From Crocinitomicaceae bacterium (lineage in GTDB: Bacteria > Bacteroidota > Bacteroidia > Flavobacteriales_D > Crocinitomicaceae): 42,501 bases of DNA. Below the pieces are notes generated by a model. The model was given only the letters and a program-made list of their open reading frames with translations, did no database searches and was not told the DNA's origin. The position numbers were made by a program, and so were the translations under genes. This document shows, in pieces, positions 19,323-27,156 of the stretch (the first letter of the stretch is position 1; every line of letters begins with the position of its first letter). The DNA lies in assembly GCA_022447665.1 (NCBI GenBank), contig JAKVAQ010000004.1, positions 95,092 to 137,592 on the forward strand, read 5' to 3'.

Positions 19323-20129
19323 GTGAAAACATTTATACTACTTCTTGCCTTTTCTGCCTTTTGCAGCTTTTCACAATCAGACACGCTGAATCAAATCGAT
19401 AGCCTTGGTCAAAAACAAGGGTATTGGATTGTTTATGGATACATGAAACCTGAAAAAGGGTATGCCGATTCTGTAAGAATTGAAGAGGGACCATATTTAA
19501 ATAATCGAAAGGACGGCTGCTGGTAATTCTATCATAAGGATGGGATAACAGTTAAATTATCGGGCGAATTCAATAATGGTCGACCTGCTAGACCTTATAT
19601 AAAATATTGGAGTAATGGGAATATAAAGGAAGAAGGTCAATTCATTAGCGGTATGCAAAGAGATATTCACAATTGTTATTATGAGGATGGAACAATAATG
19701 GCTAACCCATATCCTGAAAAAGAATTGGTAAACGTTTGTCCTGACTCAATTCCTTTTCGTACACTCACTTACAGTCATAATTCTTACCGTAGATCCAATG
19801 AATCAGATAGGCTTAACGCTTTATATCCAATAGCTTTATCCGATATTACGTCTTCTACGTGTAAACTTTATCAGAACATAGCAACTTATGAATACAATTA
19901 TAGCGATGGTCAACAAAGTGGTTTTATTGCCAGGTTCAAAGAAGGTGATAGATTCGATATGAATGGATATAATACTATATATAACCAATATGGAGATATT
20001 TGGATGCTTGGTCTTTTTAAAAACGGACAACTTTGGGATGGAAAGCTGTATAAATTCGACGAAGACCTTCTAATCTGTAAAATAGAAATCTGGAAAGATG
20101 GGAATTATCATTCTGATGGTCAGCTTTAA
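19323..20129 (+). pseudogene. MORN-variant repeat (YwqK-like) protein with internal stop
   Basis: The gene starts at GTG 19323 with a signal peptide (FILLLAFSAFCSFSQS). MORN-type repeats follow: LGQKQGYWIVY, GPYLNNRKDGCW, then after a TAA at 19524-19526, FYHKDGITVKL, GRPARPYIKYWSNGNIKEEG. The frame is identical on both sides of the TAA, and the interrupted segment 'DGCW*FYHKDG' fits a repeat consensus, so this is a single substitution. The second half up to 20129 (HNCYYEDG, FKNGQLWDGKLY) is intact. Proteins of this group are secreted or periplasmic with unclear function; some relatives are annotated as YwqK antitoxins. A start at 19653 could still yield the last 158 residues. Confidence 0.65.
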
Positions 20130-20133
20130 CTCT

Positions 20134-20568
20134 TTATTTCGATCTCCTCAATGCTTGAGCGGCTCCAGTATTCATTTCAAAATCCCAATCAGAAATAATT
20201 GGGTCTATCTTTCCTAAGATCTTCTCCACCTCATTGGTAACATACTTAAGGTTCTTAAAAGCTTCTTTTATGGTCTCATCACTTGAATCAAAAAATCGTT
20301 CTTGACACCAAACCTCGTACTCCGAAGTGTATTTATATCCATCCAATTCTCTTAATACCAAACAAAAATTCAGGAGCGGATAGTTCTTTCTGAAGTCCGA
20401 AAATTCATCATCTACAAAAAGTGAAAAGTTCTCACCTGAAATTTGAAATTCAACTAAAGGGTAATACGCTTTGTTAGATAGTAAAGTATTACGATCTACT
20501 CTAACCATCACTTTATGTTTTACCCAAAGTGCGCTCAATTCTTCTATTTCAGGACAAGGAAATGACAT
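20134..20568 (-). CDS. Uncharacterised protein, last gene of the carbamoyltransferase operon
   Basis: This is a 144-residue acidic protein with no signal peptide or membrane segment. The ATG at 20568 is preferred to the TTG nine bases upstream, since the upstream gene stops at 20571-20573 and the ATG avoids overlap. Visible features are a conserved-looking FSLFVDDEFSDF segment and a helical C terminus (KNLKYVTNEVEKILGKID). No family was recognised. The tight spacing to the SxtJ-like gene suggests it belongs to the operon and is probably a cytoplasmic partner. Its stop lies 4 bases from the stop of the convergent MORN gene. Confidence 0.6.
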   Translation of the reverse strand: MSFPCPEIEELSALWVKHKVMVRVDRNTLLSNKAYYPLVEFQISGENFSLFVDDEFSDFRKNYPLLNFCLVLRELDGYKYTSEYEVWCQERFFDSSDETIKEAFKNLKYVTNEVEKILGKIDPIISDWDFEMNTGAAQALRRSK

Positions 20569-20570
20569 TG

Positions 20571-20930
20571 CTACCAAGGTTTTTGAAGATCTTCTTTATT
20601 AAAGACCCGGTCTACATTTCTCCATGTACTCGTTTCTTCTAACTCTCGTTTTCCCATTCTTCGTTTGTAAAAAAATCCTATGGGAACTACAAAAAGAAAA
20701 TAAATTAGGAAGAGAAAGACGGCCTGTGTAGCAAAGCCAACAACTTCCTTAATATGTTCCCATAAAATACCATTCGCCTTTCTGAATGGATAGGCTACAA
20801 CACCCAAAATAACAACCCCTATTCCAACGTAAATAAACGTAATTTCCGAAAGTGCAAACCAAAGAATTAAGAATAACAATCCTGTAATGCCTAACTCTCG
20901 GTAGCATTCATTTCTTCGCTTAATTATCAT
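20571..20930 (-). CDS. SxtJ-like small membrane protein
   Basis: The 119-residue protein has about three hydrophobic segments (residues about 12-30, 32-48 and 64-90) and a cytoplasmic tail with Arg/Lys (YKRRMGKRELEE). Size, topology and position directly after a carbamoyltransferase and a DUF5989 gene match the SxtJ family, which is named from the saxitoxin cluster but is widespread with NodU-type carbamoyltransferases. Its function is not known; it may hold the soluble carbamoyltransferase at the membrane. The start ATG overlaps the DUF5989 stop (TAATG). Confidence 0.65.
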   Translation of the reverse strand: MIIKRRNECYRELGITGLLFLILWFALSEITFIYVGIGVVILGVVAYPFRKANGILWEHIKEVVGFATQAVFLFLIYFLFVVPIGFFYKRRMGKRELEETSTWRNVDRVFNKEDLQKPW

Positions 20931-21079
20931 TAGAAAATAGGATATACTAGAGGGCCTAATCCAGTAGCTGCACCAATAACAAGCAAAATACCCATGAACA
21001 ATAGAATAAGGATTATTGGCAATAACCAGAACTTCTTACGTTCTTTTAAATATCGCCATATGTCGCCTAAAAAATTCAT
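20930..21079 (-). CDS. DUF5989 family single-span membrane protein (49 residues)
   Basis: This small gene lies between two larger ones. Its ATG (21077-21079) overlaps the carbamoyltransferase stop as ATGA. It encodes MNFLGDIWRYLKERKKFW, a hydrophobic helix of about 25 residues with LLPIILILLFMGILLVIG, and the end GLGPLVYPIF. The stop TAA overlaps the next start. The amphipathic basic N terminus plus one helix is characteristic of DUF5989 proteins, which commonly sit next to NodU/CmcH carbamoyltransferases. The double overlap argues for translational coupling in fixed stoichiometry. Role unknown; membrane tether or complex assembly is a guess. Confidence 0.85.
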   Translation of the reverse strand: MNFLGDIWRYLKERKKFWLLPIILILLFMGILLVIGAATGLGPLVYPIF

Positions 21080-22884
21080 TTTGCTTTACTAATTATATAG
21101 TCTTCCAACACAAGATACTCAAGACCCGTATTCACAAAGGTATTTATTATCTCTTCGGCCGAACAAACAATGGGCTCCCCTCCTTGATTAAAACTAGTAT
21201 TTAAAACCACTCCATAGCCTGTTCGCTCTTTGAGAACTTTCAACAAATCATAAAATGGATGTTCTTCCTCTTCTACTATCTGCAGTCGCGATGAAAAATC
21301 AACATGCGTAACAGCGCCTAATACAGAGCTTGACCATTTTATTTTTTCATCAAGTGAATCCAATACTTCTGAACCCAGTTTAGTTCTATACTCCTCTTTA
21401 ATATTATTTACCACCTGCATGTAAGATGCTTCACCCTTATAACCATAAAGTCGTACCGCTTCTTCCCTCAACATAGCGGGAGCAAAAGGTCTAAAATCCT
21501 CTCTAAACTTTACATCACGATTTATTTTAGTTTGATTCGCCTTATTCAAAGGTGATGCAATAATACTTCTGGCGCCTAAAGCACGCGGACCAAACTCCAT
21601 TCTTCCATTCACCCATCCTACCAATTTATCTGCCACTATTAAATCAACTACTGCCTCAGTTAACGCCCTTTTAACGTATCGTTTTATATTCAACCCATCT
21701 TTTTCAGCAAGTTCAATTGCCTTTTCAACATCCACGTCTGACCCTAAAAAAGTTCCTTTCATTCGGTCTTTTGTCCACGATTGAATAATATTCTTATGCA
21801 CTAAATAATGGCCCCCAATGGCGGCTCCAATAGCACCTCCTGAATCACCCGCTGCGGGTTGAATCCATACCTTATCAAAAATGGCTTTATCTATTATTTT
21901 TCCATTCGCAACACAGTTCAACGCAACACCACCAGCAAGTACGAGTTGATTTAGGCCCGTTAAGGCCTTCGCTTCGATTACCATTTTTTCAATAATCTCT
22001 TCTGTAACTCTTTGTATTGCTAGAGCTAAGTCGGCATGTTCTTGGATTATTTGTTCTTCTTCCCTTCTTCTTTTAATTTGAAAAAGAACCTCCCATGTTT
22101 TATCGTAAATCATTTCATCCTTCTTTCCAAAAGCGAAATAATCCATATTCAATTTTATCGAGCCATCTTCATTCAACTGGACTAGTTCTTCCTTAATCTT
22201 TTCAATTATTGAACTAGCTTCAAACTCATTCCCATAGGGTGATAAACCCATTAACTTATACTCTCCATTGTTTACTCGAAAACCTAAAAAATAGGTAAAA
22301 GCACTATAGAGCATTCCTACAGAATCGGGAAAGTGCATTTCTTTGAGCAGTTCAATTTTACCTTCTCTACCAATACCTATACTGGCTGTTGCATGTTCAC
22401 CAACACCATCAATTACCAATATTGCTGCCTCTGCAAATGGTGAAGGATAATAGGCGCTTGCCGCGTGCGCATAATGATGCGTTGTAAACTTAATTCTATC
22501 ACCCGGAAATTTATTTCCAAAAGCATTTCGCAACTCTTTTCGTATAGTTTTTCTAAGGTTTATTTTAGTTTCTAACCAATTCGGAATCCCTTTCCTAAAC
22601 AACTTAAAGCCTCCAGGGATATTTAAGTAAGTTTGTTCAAGAATCCGCTCGAACTTTAGGAAAGGCTTGTCATAAAAAACAATTTCATCAACCTCGTTCA
22701 AGGTTAATTCTGAGAATTCCAAACAAAAATTAATTGCATTAATTGGAAAATCGCTCGTATGTTTTTTTCTCGTAAAGCGTTCTTCTTCAGCTGCTGCTAT
22801 AATCTCTCCATCAACAACTATTGCTGCCGCAGAATCATGATAAAAAGCTGATATGCCAAGAACTACTATACTTCCAGATTTCAT
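21076..22884 (-). CDS. NodU/CmcH-family carbamoyltransferase
   Basis: The 602-residue protein is full length. The N-terminal Kae1-like domain begins GISAFYHDSAAAIVVDG and has EEERFTRKKH. The metal-binding His pair is in THHYAHAASAYYPSPF, and the ATP site includes LAGGVALNCVANGK. The C-terminal domain has GRMEFGPRALGARSI and FRPFAPAML. Enzymes of this family (TobZ, NodU, CmcH) make carbamoyl-AMP from carbamoyl phosphate and ATP and transfer the carbamoyl group to a hydroxyl of a sugar, lipid or antibiotic. The substrate is not evident. It is the first gene of a four-gene minus-strand operon and is divergent from an SGNH hydrolase, which hints at an envelope glycan or lipid target. Confidence 0.92.
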   Translation of the reverse strand: MKSGSIVVLGISAFYHDSAAAIVVDGEIIAAAEEERFTRKKHTSDFPINAINFCLEFSELTLNEVDEIVFYDKPFLKFERILEQTYLNIPGGFKLFRKGIPNWLETKINLRKTIRKELRNAFGNKFPGDRIKFTTHHYAHAASAYYPSPFAEAAILVIDGVGEHATASIGIGREGKIELLKEMHFPDSVGMLYSAFTYFLGFRVNNGEYKLMGLSPYGNEFEASSIIEKIKEELVQLNEDGSIKLNMDYFAFGKKDEMIYDKTWEVLFQIKRRREEEQIIQEHADLALAIQRVTEEIIEKMVIEAKALTGLNQLVLAGGVALNCVANGKIIDKAIFDKVWIQPAAGDSGGAIGAAIGGHYLVHKNIIQSWTKDRMKGTFLGSDVDVEKAIELAEKDGLNIKRYVKRALTEAVVDLIVADKLVGWVNGRMEFGPRALGARSIIASPLNKANQTKINRDVKFREDFRPFAPAMLREEAVRLYGYKGEASYMQVVNNIKEEYRTKLGSEVLDSLDEKIKWSSSVLGAVTHVDFSSRLQIVEEEEHPFYDLLKVLKERTGYGVVLNTSFNQGGEPIVCSAEEIINTFVNTGLEYLVLEDYIISKAK

Positions 22885-22940
22885 TCAAGACAAAAGTACA
22901 ATTACACGTCTACTTTTTAATCATCAGCACTAGAAATAGA

Positions 22941-22948
22941 TACTTTTG
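22941..22948 (+). promoter_or_regulatory. -7 box for the SGNH hydrolase gene
   Basis: TACTTTTG followed by CA lies 15 bases before the ATG at 22964 and is an exact TAnnTTTG match. It makes the TTG at 22946, which overlaps this box, an unlikely start codon. Confidence 0.55.
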
Positions 22949-22963
22949 CACTTCCATAAATCT

Positions 22964-23965
22964 ATGCTAAAATTCTTTCGAAAAATATTGGTGTATTCTT
23001 TAGTGATTCTCGTTTGTTTCGAAGCAGCGCTGTGGATTTTAGGTTATCGTCCTTACAGTACCATAGATTATAAAGTTTTTACCAATCCCCCAAACGCTTA
23101 TCAAGGTGATTCTGCTCTTGGTTTACGATTAAACCCAGGTGAATACATTATTACTTTAAATGATCATATTGAATTTACTGCGCATCATTTAGACAATGGT
23201 CAGCGAAATGTTGGTCCGCATGCACAAACAGATGAGTTGAGACCAAACATTCATTTTTATGGATGCTCGTACACTTATGGATATGGGGTTAATGACAACG
23301 AATCTTTTGTGTCCTTAACACAGGAACACTTTAATTCGAATGCAGTCGCAAACCATGCCGTTATAGGATATGGAACGGTCCAATCATTATTGCAATTACG
23401 TGATGAAAATATTTCACCTAATGATTTAGTTCTATTAGTGCTTTCTTCACAACATTTAATTCGAAATACTTTAGCTCCTGAGTACCGCTCAAGCTTAAAA
23501 ATAGGATTTGAAAACTCCTCAGAAAAATTAGAAAAGAATATGCGCGGTGCTCACTTCCCATTCATGGCCTCTTGCGATAAGAGTATTGAATTTCTGGCTT
23601 GGGAAGAGGTCTATGAGAATTGGCCACTTAGAGAGCTATCTTCAACTATTAACTTTCTTCAAACCACGGCCGATAAAATAAATGGTAATGAAGAAAATCA
23701 AATTTTAGTAACCGAATGTCTACTAGATGAAATGTTCAAAATCTGTAAAATCAGAAATGCGAGTTTCGCGGTAATTTGTCTTGATAATGATGAGAAAACA
23801 AGCAAAATCGCTCAAAATTTACCCCATATCCCCTGGATTGACATAAATTTTGACTTTACGAGTAACGAATACACCAATACACCTTTCGACCAGCACCCAA
23901 ATGAAGAAGGCCATGAATTAATTGCCGAAACCATTATTCCTTTTATTGATAAATTATTGAAGTAG
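22964..23965 (+). CDS. SGNH/GDSL hydrolase-like membrane-anchored protein
   Basis: The 333-residue protein (ATG at 22964) begins with a basic segment and one transmembrane or signal-anchor helix (ILVYSLVILVCFEAALWIL), so the domain should be periplasmic. The nucleophile block is FYGCSYTYGYG at about residue 104, a GDS-like motif, and the catalytic Asp/His pair is in FDQHPNEEGH near the C terminus. The Gly and Asn blocks fit NHAVIGYGT. SGNH enzymes remove or transfer acyl groups on glycans and lipids. It is divergent from the carbamoyltransferase operon, so joint action on a modified surface glycan is possible but inferred. A structured repeat starts 2 bases after its stop. Confidence 0.7.
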   Translation: MLKFFRKILVYSLVILVCFEAALWILGYRPYSTIDYKVFTNPPNAYQGDSALGLRLNPGEYIITLNDHIEFTAHHLDNGQRNVGPHAQTDELRPNIHFYGCSYTYGYGVNDNESFVSLTQEHFNSNAVANHAVIGYGTVQSLLQLRDENISPNDLVLLVLSSQHLIRNTLAPEYRSSLKIGFENSSEKLEKNMRGAHFPFMASCDKSIEFLAWEEVYENWPLRELSSTINFLQTTADKINGNEENQILVTECLLDEMFKICKIRNASFAVICLDNDEKTSKIAQNLPHIPWIDINFDFTSNEYTNTPFDQHPNEEGHELIAETIIPFIDKLLK

Positions 23966-23967
23966 AT

Positions 23968-24040
23968 GGCCGCCCGGGCTGGCTTTCGACTATAGCCCCC
24001 AAAACATTGGGGGGGCTGCCGTTCCAATCCTTGGCGGAAA
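23968..24040 (+). repeat. Structured ~70-base intergenic repeat, copy 2
   Basis: This starts 2 bases after the SGNH gene stop with GGCCGCCCGGGC and ends with ATCCTTGGCGGAAA, matching copy 1 at 19216-19285 in both flanks. The apical hairpin here is AGCCCCC/GGGGGCT around AAAACATT, a different sequence from copy 1 with pairing preserved. The outer CCGCC and GGCGG can also pair. Both copies lie on the plus strand after plus-strand stops. Confidence 0.75.
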
Positions 24041-24101
24041 ATTTTGTTTATATTCATAATATCAACCCTTTTCAATCCGATATCTTTAAATTCGCTTCAG
24101 T

Positions 24102-25475
24102 ATGTCTCTTTTCAGAAGATTTCTTTTGGTTCTAGTCTCTGCCTTAAGCAGCACTATTTCCTTTGGTCAATATTCTGAAAAAACAATACAAAAAGCAGAT
24201 TCCCTATATAATTTGAGTAAAGAAGGAAATCCAGACACGACGAGAGTTTGGGCACTTTTAGACATGATGGACATTCTGTATTCAAGGAATGTAGACTCCC
24301 TGCTTTCTCTCAGTACAGAAGTCATTGAAATTGTTGATCCTGCCCTAAACGCACAAACAATGAAACGAGCGTTTATTCTTTAAAAAGAGCCAAGGGTGAT
24401 GCCTATTCAAATCTAGGATTCTAGAAAAGGATCGAATATTGCCGCTAATGAATATAATATGCTGGCATTAAAAATTCGAGAGGAGATTAATGATAACACT
24501 GGACTGGCAAACTCCTACAGTAACCTCGGGAGTTATTACTATAAAGTAGATGATAGCGGCATTGGAGTATTATCGAAAAAGTTACCATCTCCGTTTAGCC
24601 GATGGAGAGCCTTTAAAAATTGCCTTGGTTTACAATAATATTGTCTACTGTCATTCTCAAATGAAAGATTATGATTCTTCTGTTTACTATTATAATCTCG
24701 CACTAGAGATTTATGATAAACCTCGGTAACCTTCATTACGAATAAGGAAATTATTCAAAGTCAGAAATGTATGGTAAGGAAGCCTATGAAATAGCTTTCG
24801 AAATTGATCATTTAGTATTAAAATACAAGACTTCTTACTTAATGTATGTTTTAGAAAAACGAAACGGCAAGTACAAACAAAGTCTTGAAACCTACAAGCA
24901 ATATGTTAAACTACGTTATAGTGTAAAAAACATTGAAGCAAAAGAGGCCTTGATAAAGCAAGAATACAATTACGAATACGAAGAAAGGCTGCTGCAGATA
25001 GTATAAAAAACGCTGAGGAGCAAAAGATATCTGCCGCCAAACTCGATGCGGAAAAAGCCAAAAATGAGAAAAAAGAGCAACAAGCATTTTTCCTTTACAT
25101 TGGTTTGGCTGCTATAACTTTGTTTAGCTTTTTGGTTTTAAATAGGTTCATTAAAAGCAAAAAGGAATAATCGAAGAGCAAAAATTATTGGTTGAAAAAA
25201 AAAACAAAGAAATCATCGATTCTATTGAATATGCAAAGCGCATTCAAGATGCAATTCTTCCTTCTCAAAAATCCATTAATGAATACCTTCCTAACTCATT
25301 TATCCTTTACAAACCAAAGGACATTGTCGCGGGAGATTTTTATTGGATAGAACCTTCACCTGAGAAAGACGGAGTACTTTTCGCAGCTGCAGATTGCACA
25401 GGCCACGGAGTTCCAGGGGCAATAGTTTCTGTATTATGTCATGGCGCATTAAACCGAGCAGTGAGAGAGTTTGGA
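24102..25475 (+). pseudogene. 5' part of a TPR-SpoIIE phosphatase gene, heavily broken
   Basis: The gene starts with a signal peptide (FRRFLLVLVSALSSTISFGQ). TPR-like repeats follow (NSYSNLGSYYYKVDD, LVYNNIVYCHSQMKDYDSS, NLHYE*GNYSKSEMY), then a membrane helix (FFLYIGLAAITLFSFLVL). A coiled coil (IIDSIEYAKRIQDAILPS) and the start of a SpoIIE/PP2C domain (KPKDIVAGDFYWIE, AAADCTGHGVPGA) come next. The coding sequence jumps frame near 24355 (one A lost from AAAA), 24425, 24560, 24720, 24990 and 25165, and has an in-frame TAA at 24743-24745. It stops at NRAVREFG (about 25475), and the 3' end of the gene lies 2.4 kb away at 27846. The relative at 39868 shows the intact architecture. It was probably a sensor phosphatase of a partner-switch pathway. 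Confidence 0.8.
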
Positions 25476-25944
25476 AGATCTAATTGATTTAGATAAGGTT
25501 TATTACGGTGGGAAAATTGACCGTATCAATCGCATATTGGAACCAACAATAATGCATAATGTTAACTTTAACGGTAAGGTTATGGAAGATGAAATTTTCG
25601 GGCCAATACTACCTGTGATCTCCTATGATAAGCTTGATGATGCAATTGAGTGGGTTAAAAAATTACCAAAACCTCTTTCATGTTATGCTTTCACAAATGA
25701 AAAAGTCGAAAAGAAAAAGATCTTGGAAAAAATATCCTTCGGTGGCGGTGGTATCAATGAGGCTGTGATGCATATCACAAATCATCATCTGCCATTTGGG
25801 GGAGTTGGCGTTAGCGGAACCGGTGCCTAACACGGCGAACATGGTTTTAAAACCTTCTCGCATTATAAAAGTGTTTTAGAAAAACCAACCTGGTTTGAGA
25901 CAAAACTTAAATACTACCCACACTCTGCCGCAAAGCTGGAGTGA
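25471..25944 (+). pseudogene. C-terminal fragment of an aldehyde dehydrogenase
   Basis: The frame beginning at 25471 (LEDLIDLDKVYYGGK) reads as the last third of a class 3-type aldehyde dehydrogenase: EEIFGPILPV-like MEDEIFGPILPVISYD, then LPFGGVGVSGTGA, and the tail FSHYKSVLEKPTWFE. The catalytic Cys/Glu region is absent, so it cannot be active. An in-frame TAA at 25828-25830 stands where relatives have Tyr (GAYHG), and the frame continues to a TGA at 25942-25944. It begins exactly where the SpoIIE pseudogene stops, so it is a transplanted piece rather than a truncated resident gene. Confidence 0.8.
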
Positions 25945-25993
25945 ATTAGGCGTATTCAAAATTTATAGCTTTGTTAACACCCTTAATTATTAA

Positions 25994-26025
25994 AAATACC
26001 GGTGGATTTGAGTCCACCGGTATTT
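25994..26025. terminator. Strong bidirectional terminator hairpin
   Basis: AAATACCGGTGGA, loop TTTGAG, TCCACCGGTATTT forms a perfect 13-base stem. It sits between the plus-strand dehydrogenase fragment (ends 25944) and the minus-strand gene ending at 26067, and would serve both directions. T or A tracts follow on each side. Confidence 0.8.
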
Positions 26026-26066
26026 CTTAGCGTAAAAGCGCCTCTAATGTATAAAATAGATTAGCT

Positions 26067-26543
26067 CTATCTCTTAAAATAAAATCGTGTAATAAAAATT
26101 CCTTGATTATCATCTTCTCCTCCTTTTGACTCAACACCTGATACAATGTTAAGGAGTTCCCATCCTTCATTTAGCATGGCTGTAACTTTACTGTTGATCA
26201 CAGCATCATTTGCCGCAATATTTTGAAATCTAATTCCGCCAATATTAAAGAAGTTCAATAGTTTAGTTTCCTCATAATTTTTTACTCTTATTTCATCTCT
26301 TGAGGATTTATTTCTCGATTTATCTTCTTCCGATTTGGTGATCGTAAAATCCCTGTAATCTCTTTTTGAGAGGGCATTAATAATTCTGGATCTTCCCATT
26401 CCATCAGGAACGATAGATTCAACAACAGTGAAAGAGGTGAACTCATGTTTTTTAGGTGTACCATCAGTATCATTTTTAAATGCAAATAATGCCGAGATAA
26501 TTATTGCTGTTGCTGCAAGTGTTATTACATTGAAGTTTTTCAT
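26067..26543 (-). CDS. Small exported protein, possibly DUF4177-like
   Basis: The 158-residue protein has an intact frame and an N-terminal hydrophobic segment (VITLAATAIIISALFAF) that is a signal peptide or anchor. The C-terminal part (MLNEGWELLNIVSG...FITRFYFKR) resembles the DUF4177 pattern, in which a 'LN..GWEL' block precedes a final FKR-type strand; this is a weak call. It has its own -7 box (26574-26581) and shares a strong terminator (25994-26025). It is the only gene inside the 2.4-kb insertion that looks fully functional. Confidence 0.6.
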   Translation of the reverse strand: MKNFNVITLAATAIIISALFAFKNDTDGTPKKHEFTSFTVVESIVPDGMGRSRIINALSKRDYRDFTITKSEEDKSRNKSSRDEIRVKNYEETKLLNFFNIGGIRFQNIAANDAVINSKVTAMLNEGWELLNIVSGVESKGGEDDNQGIFITRFYFKR

Positions 26544-26573
26544 TATTTTTTATTTTTGATTTTTTTTGATTTG

Positions 26574-26581
26574 CAAAGATA
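26574..26581 (-). promoter_or_regulatory. -7 box for the 26067-26543 gene
   Basis: The minus strand reads TATCTTTG followed by C, an exact TAnnTTTG match about 30 bases upstream of the ATG at 26543. The stretch between is A-rich, which in Bacteroidota often substitutes for a Shine-Dalgarno. Confidence 0.55.
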
Positions 26582-26652
26582 ATTATTTACCGAAAGATGT
26601 CGAACATCAGTTGTTAGTCCCCCACTATTTTATTTAAAAAACTTGACATTTT

Positions 26653-26975
26653 TTAAATTTCAAGTGAATTAAACCAACGGTGTAAATTCAAATATTGAAT
26701 TAAGTCTGCGTAAACATACGCCGAAGAATATTCCCAGTCCTCGGCATATTTAACAAAGTTGGCCTTAACCGGATTTTGATGGATGTAATTAATCTTTATA
26801 AGCAGCATCCGATTTGAGCGAACTGCAATTGCAAAATTTCCTCGCTTCCAAAACTTATACGTCTTGTGCTTCTTACTATCAACGACATTTTCCTTGAACA
26901 TAGCTAGCAGCCACTTTCTTCTCGATTCAGGCTCCTTTTTAATTTGCGTTATAATCTTCTTTACCTGTCCTTCCT
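26653..26975 (-). pseudogene. Truncated REP-associated (Y1/IS200-like) transposase
   Basis: The C-terminal half of a RAYT-type transposase is present: EPESRRKWLLAMF, KTYKFWKRGNFAIAV, NYIHQNPVKANFVKYAEDW and the end SSAYVYADL. The frame extends upstream of the ATG at 26901 to a stop near 26975, adding about 24 codons. The N-terminal HUH motif and possibly the catalytic Tyr region are missing, so it is inactive. RAYT proteins mobilise REP palindromes in other bacteria; two palindromic repeats are present in this window at 19216 and 23968. Confidence 0.8.
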
Positions 26976-27156
26976 AACAAAGAGAATTAATAATAATAAA
27001 AGCGTATGCTGAAAGCCAGAATAAGAAAATAGAAATAATAGTTCGTGGAAACCTAGAAATAGAGGGAGCTTGCTATTTAAAAGAATTCGATAATTAAAAT
27101 CATGGAAATAGAATACCAAAATAAATAACGAAGAAAAAATAATTTCCCACGGTTAA

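Noticed and set aside
23812-24075. 87-residue minus-strand ORF over the end of the SGNH gene and repeat copy 2
   Set aside because: It is antisense to the catalytic FDQHPNEEGH region and crosses the structured repeat; no coding signs.
2922-25830. Genetic code reassignment of stop codons
   Set aside because: All three stop codons appear both as internal interruptions and as normal gene ends, and TAA is the usual terminator of intact genes here. Interruptions are confined to accessory genes.
25994-26025. Perfect 13-base stem as a site-specific recombination or attachment site
   Set aside because: It lies between two convergent coding ends and has the form and position of a bidirectional terminator; no second copy was seen at the other junction.
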